Below, piece by piece: positions 19,810 to 29,438 of a stretch of DNA of 64,000 bases. Where the stretch lies: NCBI GenBank assembly GCA_013286425.1, contig JABDFS010000001.1, forward strand, positions 1-64,000, read 5' to 3'. Origin of the DNA: Bacteroidota bacterium. Its GTDB lineage: Bacteria; Bacteroidota; Bacteroidia; Chitinophagales; Chitinophagaceae. The notes beneath the pieces are model-generated. The model made no database searches, had not been told where the DNA came from, and saw nothing but the letters and a program-made list of their open reading frames with translations. The position numbers and the translations under genes are program-made. Numbering within the stretch: the first letter of the stretch is position 1; each line of letters starts with the position of its first letter.

Positions 19810-20397
19810 ATGGCAGTTTTAAAATTCAGAGCATACTACGAGGAAGATGACGCAGTTTACCGTGATGTTGTAATTAAGCATTCGCAAACTTTTTTTGATC
19901 TGCATAATGCTATTCTTAAATCTTTCGAATTTGACAATAAACACCAGGGAACTTTTTACAGGAGCAATGATAACTGGCAGCGCGGAAGAGAAATTACATT
20001 GGACAAATATGATAAAGAGTATAAGGCAGAACCTTTGTTAATGGTGAGCACAACAATCGGCAGCGAGATTCGCGATACCAACCAGAAATTTGTATATGTT
20101 TATGATTTTGTGAAAAACTGGACATTTCACCTTGAGTTAATTAATATCTCGAAAGAAGAAAGCAGCAAGATCGCATATCCTGCAACATCAAGAACAGAAG
20201 GTATTGGCCCGCAACAATATGGTACACGCAGTTTGCTGGGAAAAAAGTTTGTTGATATTGAAGAGAAATATGACCTGCCTCAGAAGAGTGAAGGTTTTAG
20301 TGATGAAGGTGAAGGTGAAGATGGAGAACAAACAGAAGATGAACAAACAGAAAGCACGTCCGAAGAGGATATTATAGAAAGTACAGATGAGGAATAA
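19810..20397 (+). CDS. pRiA4b ORF-3-like protein with acidic C-terminal tail
   Basis: LKFRAYYEEDDAVYRDVVIKHSQTFFDLHNAILKSFEFDNKHQGTFY pattern; tail DEGEGEDGEQTEDEQTESTSEEDIIESTDEE. Confidence 0.7.
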   Translation: MAVLKFRAYYEEDDAVYRDVVIKHSQTFFDLHNAILKSFEFDNKHQGTFYRSNDNWQRGREITLDKYDKEYKAEPLLMVSTTIGSEIRDTNQKFVYVYDFVKNWTFHLELINISKEESSKIAYPATSRTEGIGPQQYGTRSLLGKKFVDIEEKYDLPQKSEGFSDEGEGEDGEQTEDEQTESTSEEDIIESTDEE

Positions 20398-20425
20398 TCT
20401 TAGAAAAATTTTAAGTGAAAATTTT

Positions 20426-20456
20426 AAAGCAGGCTTAATGCCTGCTTTTCTTTTAC
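20426..20456 (+). terminator. Rho-independent terminator
   Basis: AAAGCAGGC-TTAAT-GCCTGCTTT followed by TCTTTT. Confidence 0.85.
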
Positions 20457-20493
20457 ATAGCGAAGCTTTTTCTTTGCAATTAATTTTGTTTTA

Positions 20494-21495
20494 ATGAAGG
20501 TTCTTGTTATTCGTTTTTCTTCCATTGGTGATATTGTTCTTACAACGCCTGCAATACGTTGCCTTAAGCAACAACTGCCTGGTGTTGAAGTTCATTTTCT
20601 TACCAAGGAAAAAATGAAAGCAGTAACAATTGCAAATCCGTATATAGATAAATTTCATTACTTCAAAGATGATCTCTCAACTCTTGCTGCTGATTTGCGC
20701 CAGGAGAATTACGATTACATCATTGACCTTCATAAGAACATTCGTACTTATTTGTTGCGTTTAAAACTTATGCGCAACAAAGCCGTTTGGTATAGCTACA
20801 AAAAGCTGAGTATTCAAAAATTTATTCTTACGAAGTTTAAAATAAATCTTATGCCTGAACGGCATATTTCTTTGCGTTGTATTGATGCATTGTCGCCGCT
20901 TGGTATTGTTGACGATGGTAAAGGACTTGATTATTTTATTAGTGATACAGAAAAAATAAAAGATGAATACCTGCCTTCGGGACATTTGTTCGGTTATGTT
21001 GCAATTGTTATAGGCGCATCGTATTATACAAAAAAGCTTCCGGTATATAAGCTGCAGGAAATATGCTCACTGATAAATTATCCAATCATTTTAGTTGGCG
21101 GCAAAGAAGATGCAAAGGAAGGAGAAGAAGTAGCATCCGTTAATCCTGAAAAAATATATAATGCCTGCGGAAAATTCACATTGAATGAATCTGCAGACAT
21201 TGTACAAAGAGCACACCTTGTAATTTCTCACGATACAGGCCTTCAATACATTGCCAGCGCTTATCAAAAACCAACATTGGCAATCTGGGGCGGCACTTCA
21301 CCCAAATTACAGGTTGAACCTTTTTACGGAACATCCAACAAACCTTTATATAAAAACTTTATTGTGCCTGATTTATCTTGTCAGCCTTGTTCAAACTTTG
21401 GAACAAAAAAATGCCCGCGCGGCCATTTTAAATGCATGCGTTTGCAAAAGACAGAGTTAATTGTATCAACGGCCACATCTATTTTAAAACAATAA
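20494..21495 (+). CDS. Glycosyltransferase family 9 (heptosyltransferase-like)
   Basis: VLVIRFSSIGDIVLTTPAIRCLKQQ, SHDTGLQYIASAYQKPTLAIWG, CQPC...CPRGHFKC. Confidence 0.92.
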   Translation: MKVLVIRFSSIGDIVLTTPAIRCLKQQLPGVEVHFLTKEKMKAVTIANPYIDKFHYFKDDLSTLAADLRQENYDYIIDLHKNIRTYLLRLKLMRNKAVWYSYKKLSIQKFILTKFKINLMPERHISLRCIDALSPLGIVDDGKGLDYFISDTEKIKDEYLPSGHLFGYVAIVIGASYYTKKLPVYKLQEICSLINYPIILVGGKEDAKEGEEVASVNPEKIYNACGKFTLNESADIVQRAHLVISHDTGLQYIASAYQKPTLAIWGGTSPKLQVEPFYGTSNKPLYKNFIVPDLSCQPCSNFGTKKCPRGHFKCMRLQKTELIVSTATSILKQ

Positions 21496-21533
21496 TTTAC
21501 TTTAGCAGCAATTTGAAACAGCAACATATTTAT

Positions 21534-22175
21534 ATGAAAAAAATAATTTTCTCTTTTTTAGCCTTAGCTCTTTTTGTAACTGCACAATCGCAGACGGATA
21601 CATCATTGGACAAAACTGCAAATGCGGTTTGTGATTGTCTTGGAAAATCCAGTATAACTGATAAAAGTTCGCAGGAAGATATAGAAAAAGCATTTACGAG
21701 TTGTGTGATTCAATCAGCGCCTGATCTTGTTTCTAAAATTGTTTCAAGCGGTAAAGATTATGAAACTGCAGGGCAGGAAATAGGCACCCAGCTTGTAATG
21801 GCAATGATGAAAAATAATTGTGCTGCATTTATGAAAATCGCAGGCGCCTTATCAGCAAACGGTGGTAATGGTTTTGAAATGACTTTGCCGGGTGAAACAG
21901 AAACTGAAGCAACAAACGCCCAAAGCACAGACGGTACGGTAATAAAAGTTGAAGAAAGAGATTTTACTTACATAACTATTAAAACAACATCAGGCCGAGA
22001 ACTTACTTTTATGTATTATGAATACGTTCCCGGTTCAGATGATTGGATTAAAAGTGCTACAACCAAACTTACAAATAAAAAAGTTACGCTTTCTTATATT
22101 GAAACAGAAGTATATCAACCAAAATTCAAACAGTTTATGAATGTGAAGGAAATAAAAACACTTACCATTAAATAA
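21534..22175 (+). CDS. Hypothetical secreted protein
   Basis: Signal peptide MKKIIFSFLALALFVTAQSQ; ATG 21534 preferred over 21432. Confidence 0.7.
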   Translation: MKKIIFSFLALALFVTAQSQTDTSLDKTANAVCDCLGKSSITDKSSQEDIEKAFTSCVIQSAPDLVSKIVSSGKDYETAGQEIGTQLVMAMMKNNCAAFMKIAGALSANGGNGFEMTLPGETETEATNAQSTDGTVIKVEERDFTYITIKTTSGRELTFMYYEYVPGSDDWIKSATTKLTNKKVTLSYIETEVYQPKFKQFMNVKEIKTLTIK

Positions 22176-22189
22176 GAGCTGTACCGGCA

Positions 22190-22492
22190 ATGAGTGATCA
22201 GGATAATAAGTCGCCGCAGATATTAAATTCATCATCCAATTTATTAGGCTTCTGCTTTGTTGTATTGACCTCGATCAAATTCTTTAAGCTTTCCGATATA
22301 ACAATAGTCGACAATATAACTGCTGTTTGTTTTGTATTGTTTATGACCAGTAGTTTATGCGCGTTTCTTTCTATCAGGAGCAAAACAAAGCGTGCTGATT
22401 TGTATGAAACTATTGCTGAATATGCTTTTCTTGGAGGGTTGATCATTATCTTTTTTATGACACTTTTATTTTTGATGGAAGTTATTCATTGA
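22190..22492 (+). CDS. Hypothetical small membrane protein
   Basis: 100 aa with about 3 hydrophobic segments, short intergenic distance. Confidence 0.6.
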   Translation: MSDQDNKSPQILNSSSNLLGFCFVVLTSIKFFKLSDITIVDNITAVCFVLFMTSSLCAFLSIRSKTKRADLYETIAEYAFLGGLIIIFFMTLLFLMEVIH

Positions 22493-22511
22493 TTGATATG
22501 AGTGAAAAATA

Positions 22512-23210
22512 TTAAACGACTGAAGCAAGTTTGCTCACATAGTCATTTATAAACTCATCTTTTCTTTTCAACCTGTATTGCATTACAAATCTTGGATGCG
22601 CCAAAGTTTCAATCTTATCAAACCAATTGTATTGCGAATTTAATTTTTGCAAATACTTAAAATTTTCACCTTCGCCAATACAAAAACAAACATCAGTGGT
22701 TAAGCCAAATGCAATTTGTTGTTGCATAGAATCAATTACAAACGGCTGAATGCGTTGCATGAGTTCTTTGTCGTCATAATAATTCAAATTCTTTGCATGT
22801 TTTACAAATCCAAGCGGACTAATTGCAGAAATATAGAATTGATGATAAAACTTTTTTGCTCCACCAAATGCTTCTATCATTTCATAAATAAACACAGAAG
22901 ATAATTCCTGTTTCTTTTGAAAATCATTTTGGATATCGCAAACTTTTTCTAAACGAATTGGATCAGTAAACGGAATGCCTGTAATACCGCCGCCAAACCT
23001 CCCGGGATTAATGCCTAACAATAAATGGCGCTTATGATCATCGCTATAATATTTCTTGTAAAATGAAACACATGCCTGTTGCACATCTTTGCGTTTGTGT
23101 GCATCAAGCACTTCAACATCTTTTGGCAATCTGAAAGGAAGCTGAAGATTGAAGATAAAATTGAGGATAGCAGTATCAAAATTCATAATGCGAATAAACA
23201 AACTGTTCAT
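22512..23210 (-). CDS. SMUG2-like uracil-DNA glycosylase family protein
   Basis: LLGINPGRFGGGITGIPFTDPIRLEKVC active-site-like motif, C-terminal AHPRFVMQY. Confidence 0.8.
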   Translation of the reverse strand: MNSLFIRIMNFDTAILNFIFNLQLPFRLPKDVEVLDAHKRKDVQQACVSFYKKYYSDDHKRHLLLGINPGRFGGGITGIPFTDPIRLEKVCDIQNDFQKKQELSSVFIYEMIEAFGGAKKFYHQFYISAISPLGFVKHAKNLNYYDDKELMQRIQPFVIDSMQQQIAFGLTTDVCFCIGEGENFKYLQKLNSQYNWFDKIETLAHPRFVMQYRLKRKDEFINDYVSKLASVV

Positions 23211-23253
23211 CGCATATGAACAATAAAATAGTTTCTTTTAAATATAGATGTGC

Positions 23254-23574
23254 TTAAAACTCGCCGATAACCTGGGTGTAATTAATATCTGTTAAAATGG
23301 TGCGCAACTGGTCTTTTACTTTTATTATATGCATTACCAGTTTTGATTCTTTGCAGCTATGCAGGAATTCAATGATCTCTTTAAAGCGTGGATTATCGCT
23401 GCCCTTTTCTTCTTTGTGCGATTCATTTCTTAACTGAAATAAATGCAACAGCTTTTTTGTTTCCTGCGGTGTAGATTCAAGGTAATCTTTTATATCATGC
23501 ACATCTTCAGCGATCTTTCTGAAGAATTTCTGATAATAGATCTTTGATAAAATCTCAAGATTAAGAATAGGCAT
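23254..23574 (-). CDS. Hypothetical protein
   Basis: 106-aa ORF without overlapping competitor. Confidence 0.5.
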   Translation of the reverse strand: MPILNLEILSKIYYQKFFRKIAEDVHDIKDYLESTPQETKKLLHLFQLRNESHKEEKGSDNPRFKEIIEFLHSCKESKLVMHIIKVKDQLRTILTDINYTQVIGEF

Positions 23575-23704
23575 GGCAAAGGCTTTTATTGGTTAGAAAT
23601 AAACTTCACTTAAACAATGCAATAACAGCAATTGGCGGCAAGTTATATTTTACAGCGATAGTAACGCTGCAATTTTTTCCACATAACAATTTAATAACGC
23701 AACC

Positions 23705-23887
23705 TTAATCTTCACCTTCAAGTTGTGCTAATTCACCTTCATCCAAATCATCAGCGGGATCTTTTGGCGGAGTAAGATCCAGGTCTTTTTTTATATCAGC
23801 TTCTGCAGCATTTTCAGCTGCCTTTGTATCGTTATCGTTATGTTGCTGTTTTAAAATCTCTTTATCTTTTTCGAGGTTCTTATCCAT
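23705..23887 (-). CDS. Hypothetical small acidic protein
   Basis: 60-aa charged ORF directly downstream of polA. Confidence 0.45.
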   Translation of the reverse strand: MDKNLEKDKEILKQQHNDNDTKAAENAAEADIKKDLDLTPPKDPADDLDEGELAQLEGED

Positions 23888-23905
23888 AGAATCAAAATTA
23901 TTTTA

Positions 23906-26728
23906 TTAATGCGCTTCCAGCCAATTATCACCAACACCTAATTCTGCATCCACAGGTACATCAAACGGCAAAGGCAATGCCGATTTCATATTGTTTAAAA
24001 TTAATGGCTGCAATACATCCAGTTCTAAAGGCAAAGCATCAAACACCAATTCATCATGCACCTGCATGATCATTTTGCTTTTTAAATTTTCTTTTTTTAT
24101 GGCATCATGAATTTTTATCATCGCCATTTTAATCATGTCTGCTGCAGTGCCTTGTATGGGTGAATTGATCGCATTGCGCTCTGCATAACCACGCACCGTA
24201 AAGTTTGATGAGTTGATATCTTTCAGCCAGCGTTTTCTGCCCATCAATGTTTGCACATAACCATGTTCGCGGCAAAAATTTATCATATTGTCCATGTACT
24301 TTGTAATACCATTAAATTCCTTTTTATAGTTGTCGATAATTTCTTTTGCTTCTGTTCTGCTTATTCCCAGGTTATCGGCCAAACCAAATGCACCCTGCCC
24401 ATAAATAATTCCAAAGTTTACGCTCTTTGCTTTATAGCGCATTTCTTTGGTTACATCTTTCGCATCAACATTAAATACTTTAGATGCAGTTGCCGTATGA
24501 ATATCTGCGTTATTGCGAAATGCATTGCACATGTTTTCATCGCCGCTGATGGCTGCAACAATTCTTAGTTCTATCTGCGAATAATCTGCGCTGATAATTA
24601 CATTGCCCTGCCTTGGAATAAACGCTTTGCGGATTTCTTTTCCGCGTTCTGTTCTTATTGGTATGTTTTGAAGATTCGGATTGTTGCTTGCCAATCTTCC
24701 TGTTACTGCAACTGCCTGCCCGTATGTTGTATGTACTCTTCCGCTTTTGCGGTTGATCAGTGAAGGCAATGCATCAACATAGGTTGATCTTAGTTTTGTT
24801 AATTGACGATACGCTAAAATATCATCAACAATAGGATTGGAATGTGCAAGTTTCGTCAACACATCTTCACCGGTTGCATACTGGCCGCTCTTGGTTTTTT
24901 TAGCTGATGGATTAAGCTTTAATTTTTCAAACAACACTTCACCCAATTGCTTGGGCGAACCAATATTAAACTTAACACCAGCGCCTGCATACACAGCCTG
25001 TTCGGCCTGGTAAGCTTCACGTTCCAGGTCTTTTGAATAATTTACCAGGAAAGGCACATCGATCATTACGCCTTCATATTCCATATCGGTCAATACTTTT
25101 ACCAATGGATTTTCCACTTCATAAAAAACACGTTCAACATCTTTCGCTTTTAATAAAGGATGCAATGAATTCTTTAACTGCAACGTAATGTCTGCATCTT
25201 CAGCTGCATAATCTTTTAGCTTTTGAATTTCAACATCACGCATTGTTCCCTGGCCTTTTCCTTTTTTACCAATCAGTTCTTCAATATGAACAGGCTCATA
25301 ACTTAAGAATTGTGCACTCAATAAATCCATGCTACGCTTACCATCCGGCTCAACAACATAATGTGCAAGCATGGTATCATAAACGGCGCCTTTTATTTCG
25401 CGGTTGTAATATTTTAAAACAAGCAGGTCGTATTTTAAATTATGGCCAATCCATATGAGGTCCGGATTATCAAATAAAGGCTTTAATAATTCAAGCAAGT
25501 TGCAGGTGGCCTCATAATCATCTTTGCAGGTAACAAAATAAGCTTCGCCGGGTTTATAAGAAAAACTCATTCCAACCAGCTCTGCATCGTTGGCATCAAT
25601 GCCTGTGGTTTCTGTATCAAAACAAATTTCTGTTTGCTGCATCAATACATCAACCAGTTCTTTTATCTTCTTTTCATCATCAACTAAAATATATTCATGC
25701 TGTGTGTTGTTGATGTTATTCGATGCGGATAGGCCGCTATCTTCAATCTCGTTGTCTTCTGTTTTTTCAATGATGGTTCTTGCCGCAGCACTTTCAATTG
25801 CATTACCAAACAGATCTGTCTGAACGCCAACAGGCGCACCACCAAACACATTAAAATCATCTCCGAGAATTCTTTTGCCAAGTGTTTTAAACTCAAGTTC
25901 GGTAAACACTTCTATCAATGCCGGTTTATTCCATTCTTTTAAACAAAACTCTTCTTCATGAAACTGAACCGGGACATTGGTGATAATAGTTGCAAGCTTC
26001 TTGCTCAGTATGGCTGATTCTTTTCCCGCAACAATTTTTTGTCCCAACGCGCCTTTAATGTTCTCTGCATTTGCAACAACGTTTTCTACATTGCCATATT
26101 CTTTCAACAATTTTGCTGCAGTCTTTTCACCCACACCTGCAATGCCCGGGATATTATCCACCGCATCGCCCATCAAACCCAAAATATCAATTACCTGGCT
26201 TACATCTGCAATATCCCATTTTGCACAAACCTCTGCAGAACCCATGATCTCAACATTGCTACCCTGGTAACCGGGTTTATAAATTTTTACACCATCACGC
26301 ACAAGCTGGCCATAATCTTTATCAGGCGTAACCATGAACACTTCATAACCCGCATCATGCGCCTGCCATGCCAATGTGCCAATTACATCATCAGCCTCAT
26401 AACCGGCAACGCCAATGCATGGAATATTAAAGCCTTCAATGATCTTTTTTATTTCGGGAATAGATTCAACCAGGTCTTCCGGCGCTTCCTGCCGGTTGGC
26501 TTTATAATCAGAGAAATCTGTATGGCGTTCTGTTTTTCCTTCCACATCAAAACATACAGCAAGGTGTGTAGGCCTTTCTTTGTTAATGAGATCAATCAAT
26601 GTATTGGTGAAACCAAATTGTGCATTGGTATTTTTTCCTTTTGAAGTTATGCGCGGGTTGCGAATGAGTGCATAATAGGCACGAAAAATAAGTGCATAGG
26701 CATCCAGCAAAAACAAACGTTTATCCAT
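23906..26728 (-). CDS. polA: DNA polymerase I
   Basis: 5' nuclease (RLFLLDAYALIFRAYYAL), 3'-5' exonuclease (CFDTETTGID), polymerase (SADYSQIELRIVAAISGD, KSVNFGIIYGQGAFGL, QVHDELVFD). MDKRLF start at 26728 preferred. Confidence 0.96.
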   Translation of the reverse strand: MDKRLFLLDAYALIFRAYYALIRNPRITSKGKNTNAQFGFTNTLIDLINKERPTHLAVCFDVEGKTERHTDFSDYKANRQEAPEDLVESIPEIKKIIEGFNIPCIGVAGYEADDVIGTLAWQAHDAGYEVFMVTPDKDYGQLVRDGVKIYKPGYQGSNVEIMGSAEVCAKWDIADVSQVIDILGLMGDAVDNIPGIAGVGEKTAAKLLKEYGNVENVVANAENIKGALGQKIVAGKESAILSKKLATIITNVPVQFHEEEFCLKEWNKPALIEVFTELEFKTLGKRILGDDFNVFGGAPVGVQTDLFGNAIESAAARTIIEKTEDNEIEDSGLSASNNINNTQHEYILVDDEKKIKELVDVLMQQTEICFDTETTGIDANDAELVGMSFSYKPGEAYFVTCKDDYEATCNLLELLKPLFDNPDLIWIGHNLKYDLLVLKYYNREIKGAVYDTMLAHYVVEPDGKRSMDLLSAQFLSYEPVHIEELIGKKGKGQGTMRDVEIQKLKDYAAEDADITLQLKNSLHPLLKAKDVERVFYEVENPLVKVLTDMEYEGVMIDVPFLVNYSKDLEREAYQAEQAVYAGAGVKFNIGSPKQLGEVLFEKLKLNPSAKKTKSGQYATGEDVLTKLAHSNPIVDDILAYRQLTKLRSTYVDALPSLINRKSGRVHTTYGQAVAVTGRLASNNPNLQNIPIRTERGKEIRKAFIPRQGNVIISADYSQIELRIVAAISGDENMCNAFRNNADIHTATASKVFNVDAKDVTKEMRYKAKSVNFGIIYGQGAFGLADNLGISRTEAKEIIDNYKKEFNGITKYMDNMINFCREHGYVQTLMGRKRWLKDINSSNFTVRGYAERNAINSPIQGTAADMIKMAMIKIHDAIKKENLKSKMIMQVHDELVFDALPLELDVLQPLILNNMKSALPLPFDVPVDAELGVGDNWLEAH

Positions 26729-26747
26729 GGTGCTAAGATAAACCCCA

Positions 26748-26770
26748 TCCCATAAAGGGGAGTAAAATTT
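26748..26770. repeat. Short G/C-tract palindrome AACCCCATCCCATAAAGGGGAGT
   Basis: Reverse complement ACTCCCCTTTATGGGATGGGGTT resembles ACTCCCCTTCAGGGGTTGGGGGC inside pdhC (about 30430-30452). Confidence 0.55.
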
Positions 26771-26880
26771 TTTGGTCAAAATGTAAACCGGTAATTAATG
26801 CACAGGCATTTTAATTCTGCTTCTAATCAATTGATTATTTTATTTATTACTTGCTGGTCTTATGTTTACCCGGTAGCTTA

Positions 26881-26975
26881 TTTTTACGATATAATTTCGA
26901 TATAACTTCGATATTTATTCGATCTAATTAATCGAAATTATATCGAAGAAATATCGAAATTACATCGAAGAAATG
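26881..26975 (+). repeat. Palindromic 11-bp-phased repeat element, copy B
   Basis: CGA at 26887, 26898, 26909, 26920 | 26933, 26944, 26955, 26966; ends CGAAGAAATG; left flank similar to copy A. Confidence 0.9.
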
Positions 26976-27298
26976 TGTTTACAAGTACGAATAAATTAAT
27001 CCGCAAATATGCAGATCATGAAAAATAGCCAACTTGTTACAAGCCGGAAGGTTATGAATAAGATAATTAGCCAAACATCTTTCCTGCTTTATCTCTTATA
27101 AAAAAACTTCGCCAGGGAGTTAAACCATTAAAATTTTATTTATTAATGAACAGAGCCAACATAACATCTGATCTTCATCATATCACACAGCAGCCTGTTT
27201 CATTAATTCTCATAATGAAATTATAAATCGAATAAAAAGCCGGGTGCACATAACACCTTCAGAAAGATTCTTCGTATTCAATTTTAAATTTTGCATTT

Positions 27299-28621
27299 AT
27301 GGGAAAAATTTTCGCTCTTTTCCCTGCTGTATTCTTCTGTTTAAATCTCTATGCTCAAGTCTCTGACTCCTTAAGAAATGTTGATTCAATACCTTACCCG
27401 GGTATACATGGCCATAGCGCCCCTAACGGAACATGCGATAGTTTAAATCTGTATGCTGCTAATAATTGGTCGGCATATTATTATGAATACCGGGGTGGCG
27501 GTTCTGTTTTGGGCGTATGCAACCTGCAGACGCCGGATCATTCAAGAATTTTAGAAACGGCAAATTACTTCGATGCCTCTGCCGATAAATACAATTACAT
27601 TACAGGCGGCCTTGTTTATTTTGCCTTTGCCAATTCAACAGATTCTACTCACATGACTCGTCATGTACTATTTAAATTGTATGACGATGCAGGTGGATTA
27701 CCCGGGAAAGCACTTGATTCAGCAGGGCTAACGCTTGCCGAAATTCACCAGGATGTTTTGGCGGGAAAGATGACTGAGTTTAAGTTTAAATCCCCGGTTC
27801 TTTTGCCTTCTTCCAAAAAGTTTTACATCTCGGTAGATGCACAAAGCTTTAACTGGGGGCCGGTTATAAAGGATTCAATTGCAGTGGTTGCTACAGGCAA
27901 TAATACAACTGATCCGAAGGCTTATCAATACATGTCGAGCGACTCAATACCTTATTACTGGAGGTCTGTTGATTCATTTTTCCTGAGTAATAACCAATCG
28001 CTTAATGTATCGCTGTTTGTTTTTCCTTACGTGGTTACCACTACCAATGCATGTTCTGTTTTACCTGTAAGTATTTTTAATTTTGGAGGGATTATAAAAA
28101 ATTACGGGGCTTATTTAAACTGGAGCACTGCAATGGAAAGCAATAACAAAGGTTTTTATATTGAAAGGAGTAAAGACGGAAGGAATTTTACAGACATTGG
28201 ATTTATTGCAGGTGCAGGTAATTCAAACCAGGTAAAAAACTATGCTTTTACAGATGGCAGCTTAAAGGATATAACTGTGAGCACAACTTACTATCGTTTA
28301 AGGCAGGTTGATGATGATGGGCAATTCAGTTATTCGCAGGTATTGGCTTTAAATCTTCAAAATATTACTTCTTCATTAAAGTTGTATCCTAACCCGGTTA
28401 AAGATGTTGCAACAATAGAAACAAATTTGGATGCAGCATCAAAGGTTGAGGTGCGGGTTGTAACAGGTAACGGGAAAGTAGTGCAGGATCTTGATAAAGG
28501 TGTATTGAATGCAGGCCTTCAACAGATTTATATTAATACTTCAGGCCTTGCAACAGGTTCTTATGTTGTACAGGTAACCGTTGGAAACAATCATTATTCG
28601 CAGGTTTTGATAAAAGAATAA
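27299..28621 (+). CDS. Secreted protein with T9SS type A sorting domain
   Basis: Signal peptide; YLNWSTAMESNNKGFYIERSKDGRNFTDIGFI; C-terminal LKLYPNPVKDVATIET...YSQVLIKE. Confidence 0.88.
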   Translation: MGKIFALFPAVFFCLNLYAQVSDSLRNVDSIPYPGIHGHSAPNGTCDSLNLYAANNWSAYYYEYRGGGSVLGVCNLQTPDHSRILETANYFDASADKYNYITGGLVYFAFANSTDSTHMTRHVLFKLYDDAGGLPGKALDSAGLTLAEIHQDVLAGKMTEFKFKSPVLLPSSKKFYISVDAQSFNWGPVIKDSIAVVATGNNTTDPKAYQYMSSDSIPYYWRSVDSFFLSNNQSLNVSLFVFPYVVTTTNACSVLPVSIFNFGGIIKNYGAYLNWSTAMESNNKGFYIERSKDGRNFTDIGFIAGAGNSNQVKNYAFTDGSLKDITVSTTYYRLRQVDDDGQFSYSQVLALNLQNITSSLKLYPNPVKDVATIETNLDAASKVEVRVVTGNGKVVQDLDKGVLNAGLQQIYINTSGLATGSYVVQVTVGNNHYSQVLIKE

Positions 28622-28637
28622 ATCTTATTTACAATTT

Positions 28638-28668
28638 AAAAAGAGCCGCAATTTATTGCGGCTCTTTT
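28638..28668. terminator. Bidirectional-type hairpin terminator
   Basis: AAAAGAGCCGCAAT / ATTGCGGCTCTTTT between convergent genes. Confidence 0.85.
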
Positions 28669-28680
28669 GTTTTATATAAT

Positions 28681-29028
28681 TTAGTAAAATTCCAGTACTC
28701 CGTAATCTGAAGATTTATTTAAGGCCTCAATATCTTCAATATGTTTTATAAGAAGTCCGAGAATAAAATTATTGCTTTGATTGCCGGTTTTTAAAAGCAC
28801 AATTTTAGGAGAAAAACCTTTTATGTTTAAAGGGTTTAAAAAATCTTCATCATTTGTTACAATGATGAAATTTTCGTTTAAGGCATAATTCCATATTTCG
28901 ATATCTTTTGCAGGAATAACCAAACCAATATTATCAACGTGAAAACATTCTTCAAAATACAATTTCAAGTTTGCTATTAAACGCCAGGATATATTAGCAT
29001 CTAAAGGCAGCTTCATGTTATGCTGCAA
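28681..29028 (-). CDS. DUF5615 family PIN-like protein (putative toxin)
   Basis: KLPLDANISWRLI, DIEIWNYALNENFIIVTNDEDFLN; overlaps the DUF433 gene. Confidence 0.8.
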   Translation of the reverse strand: MQHNMKLPLDANISWRLIANLKLYFEECFHVDNIGLVIPAKDIEIWNYALNENFIIVTNDEDFLNPLNIKGFSPKIVLLKTGNQSNNFILGLLIKHIEDIEALNKSSDYGVLEFY

Positions 29029-29245
29029 TTATTTTAATTACAGATTCACGGTTGGCAGCAAAAGCAAGGGCAGCAAAAATATCATCTTTTGTAAGCGCGG
29101 GATAATCATTCAAAATTTCTTCCTGTGTCATGCCTGAAGCAAGCCATTGCAATATGTCAGATACAGCTATCCTTGTTCCCTTAATGCAGGGTTTGCCGAA
29201 TCGTATTTCAGAATTAATGGAAATATGAGCAGCTATTTCTTTCAT
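29018..29245 (-). CDS. DUF433 domain protein (putative antitoxin)
   Basis: INSEIRFGKPCIKGTRIAVSDILQWLASGMTQEEILNDYPALTKDDIFAAL is a classic DUF433 pattern. Confidence 0.88.
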   Translation of the reverse strand: MKEIAAHISINSEIRFGKPCIKGTRIAVSDILQWLASGMTQEEILNDYPALTKDDIFAALAFAANRESVIKIIAA

Positions 29246-29438
29246 GCTTTAAAGGTAACTAAGATTAATAAAGATTTTTACTTGTGTAAGTGAAGTGAAT
29301 TTTTAGAATGTATGTTTGCATTTTACATTAATTTCACCGCGAAAAAAAGCATCATAGCATTAATGCAGATGACGGTAGTGCGACGCAACGAAGCTCAATC
29401 GGAGTTACTGCTGCCTGCCACCAAAAAATAAAACTATT

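Noticed and set aside
19810-20397. Transposon remnant because of pRiA4b ORF-3 similarity
   Set aside because: No transposase or terminal inverted repeats; family is commonly chromosomal and the gene has its own terminator.
26039-26644. 201-aa ORF antisense to polA
   Set aside because: Lies entirely opposite a strongly supported polA exonuclease region; composition typical of a shadow ORF.
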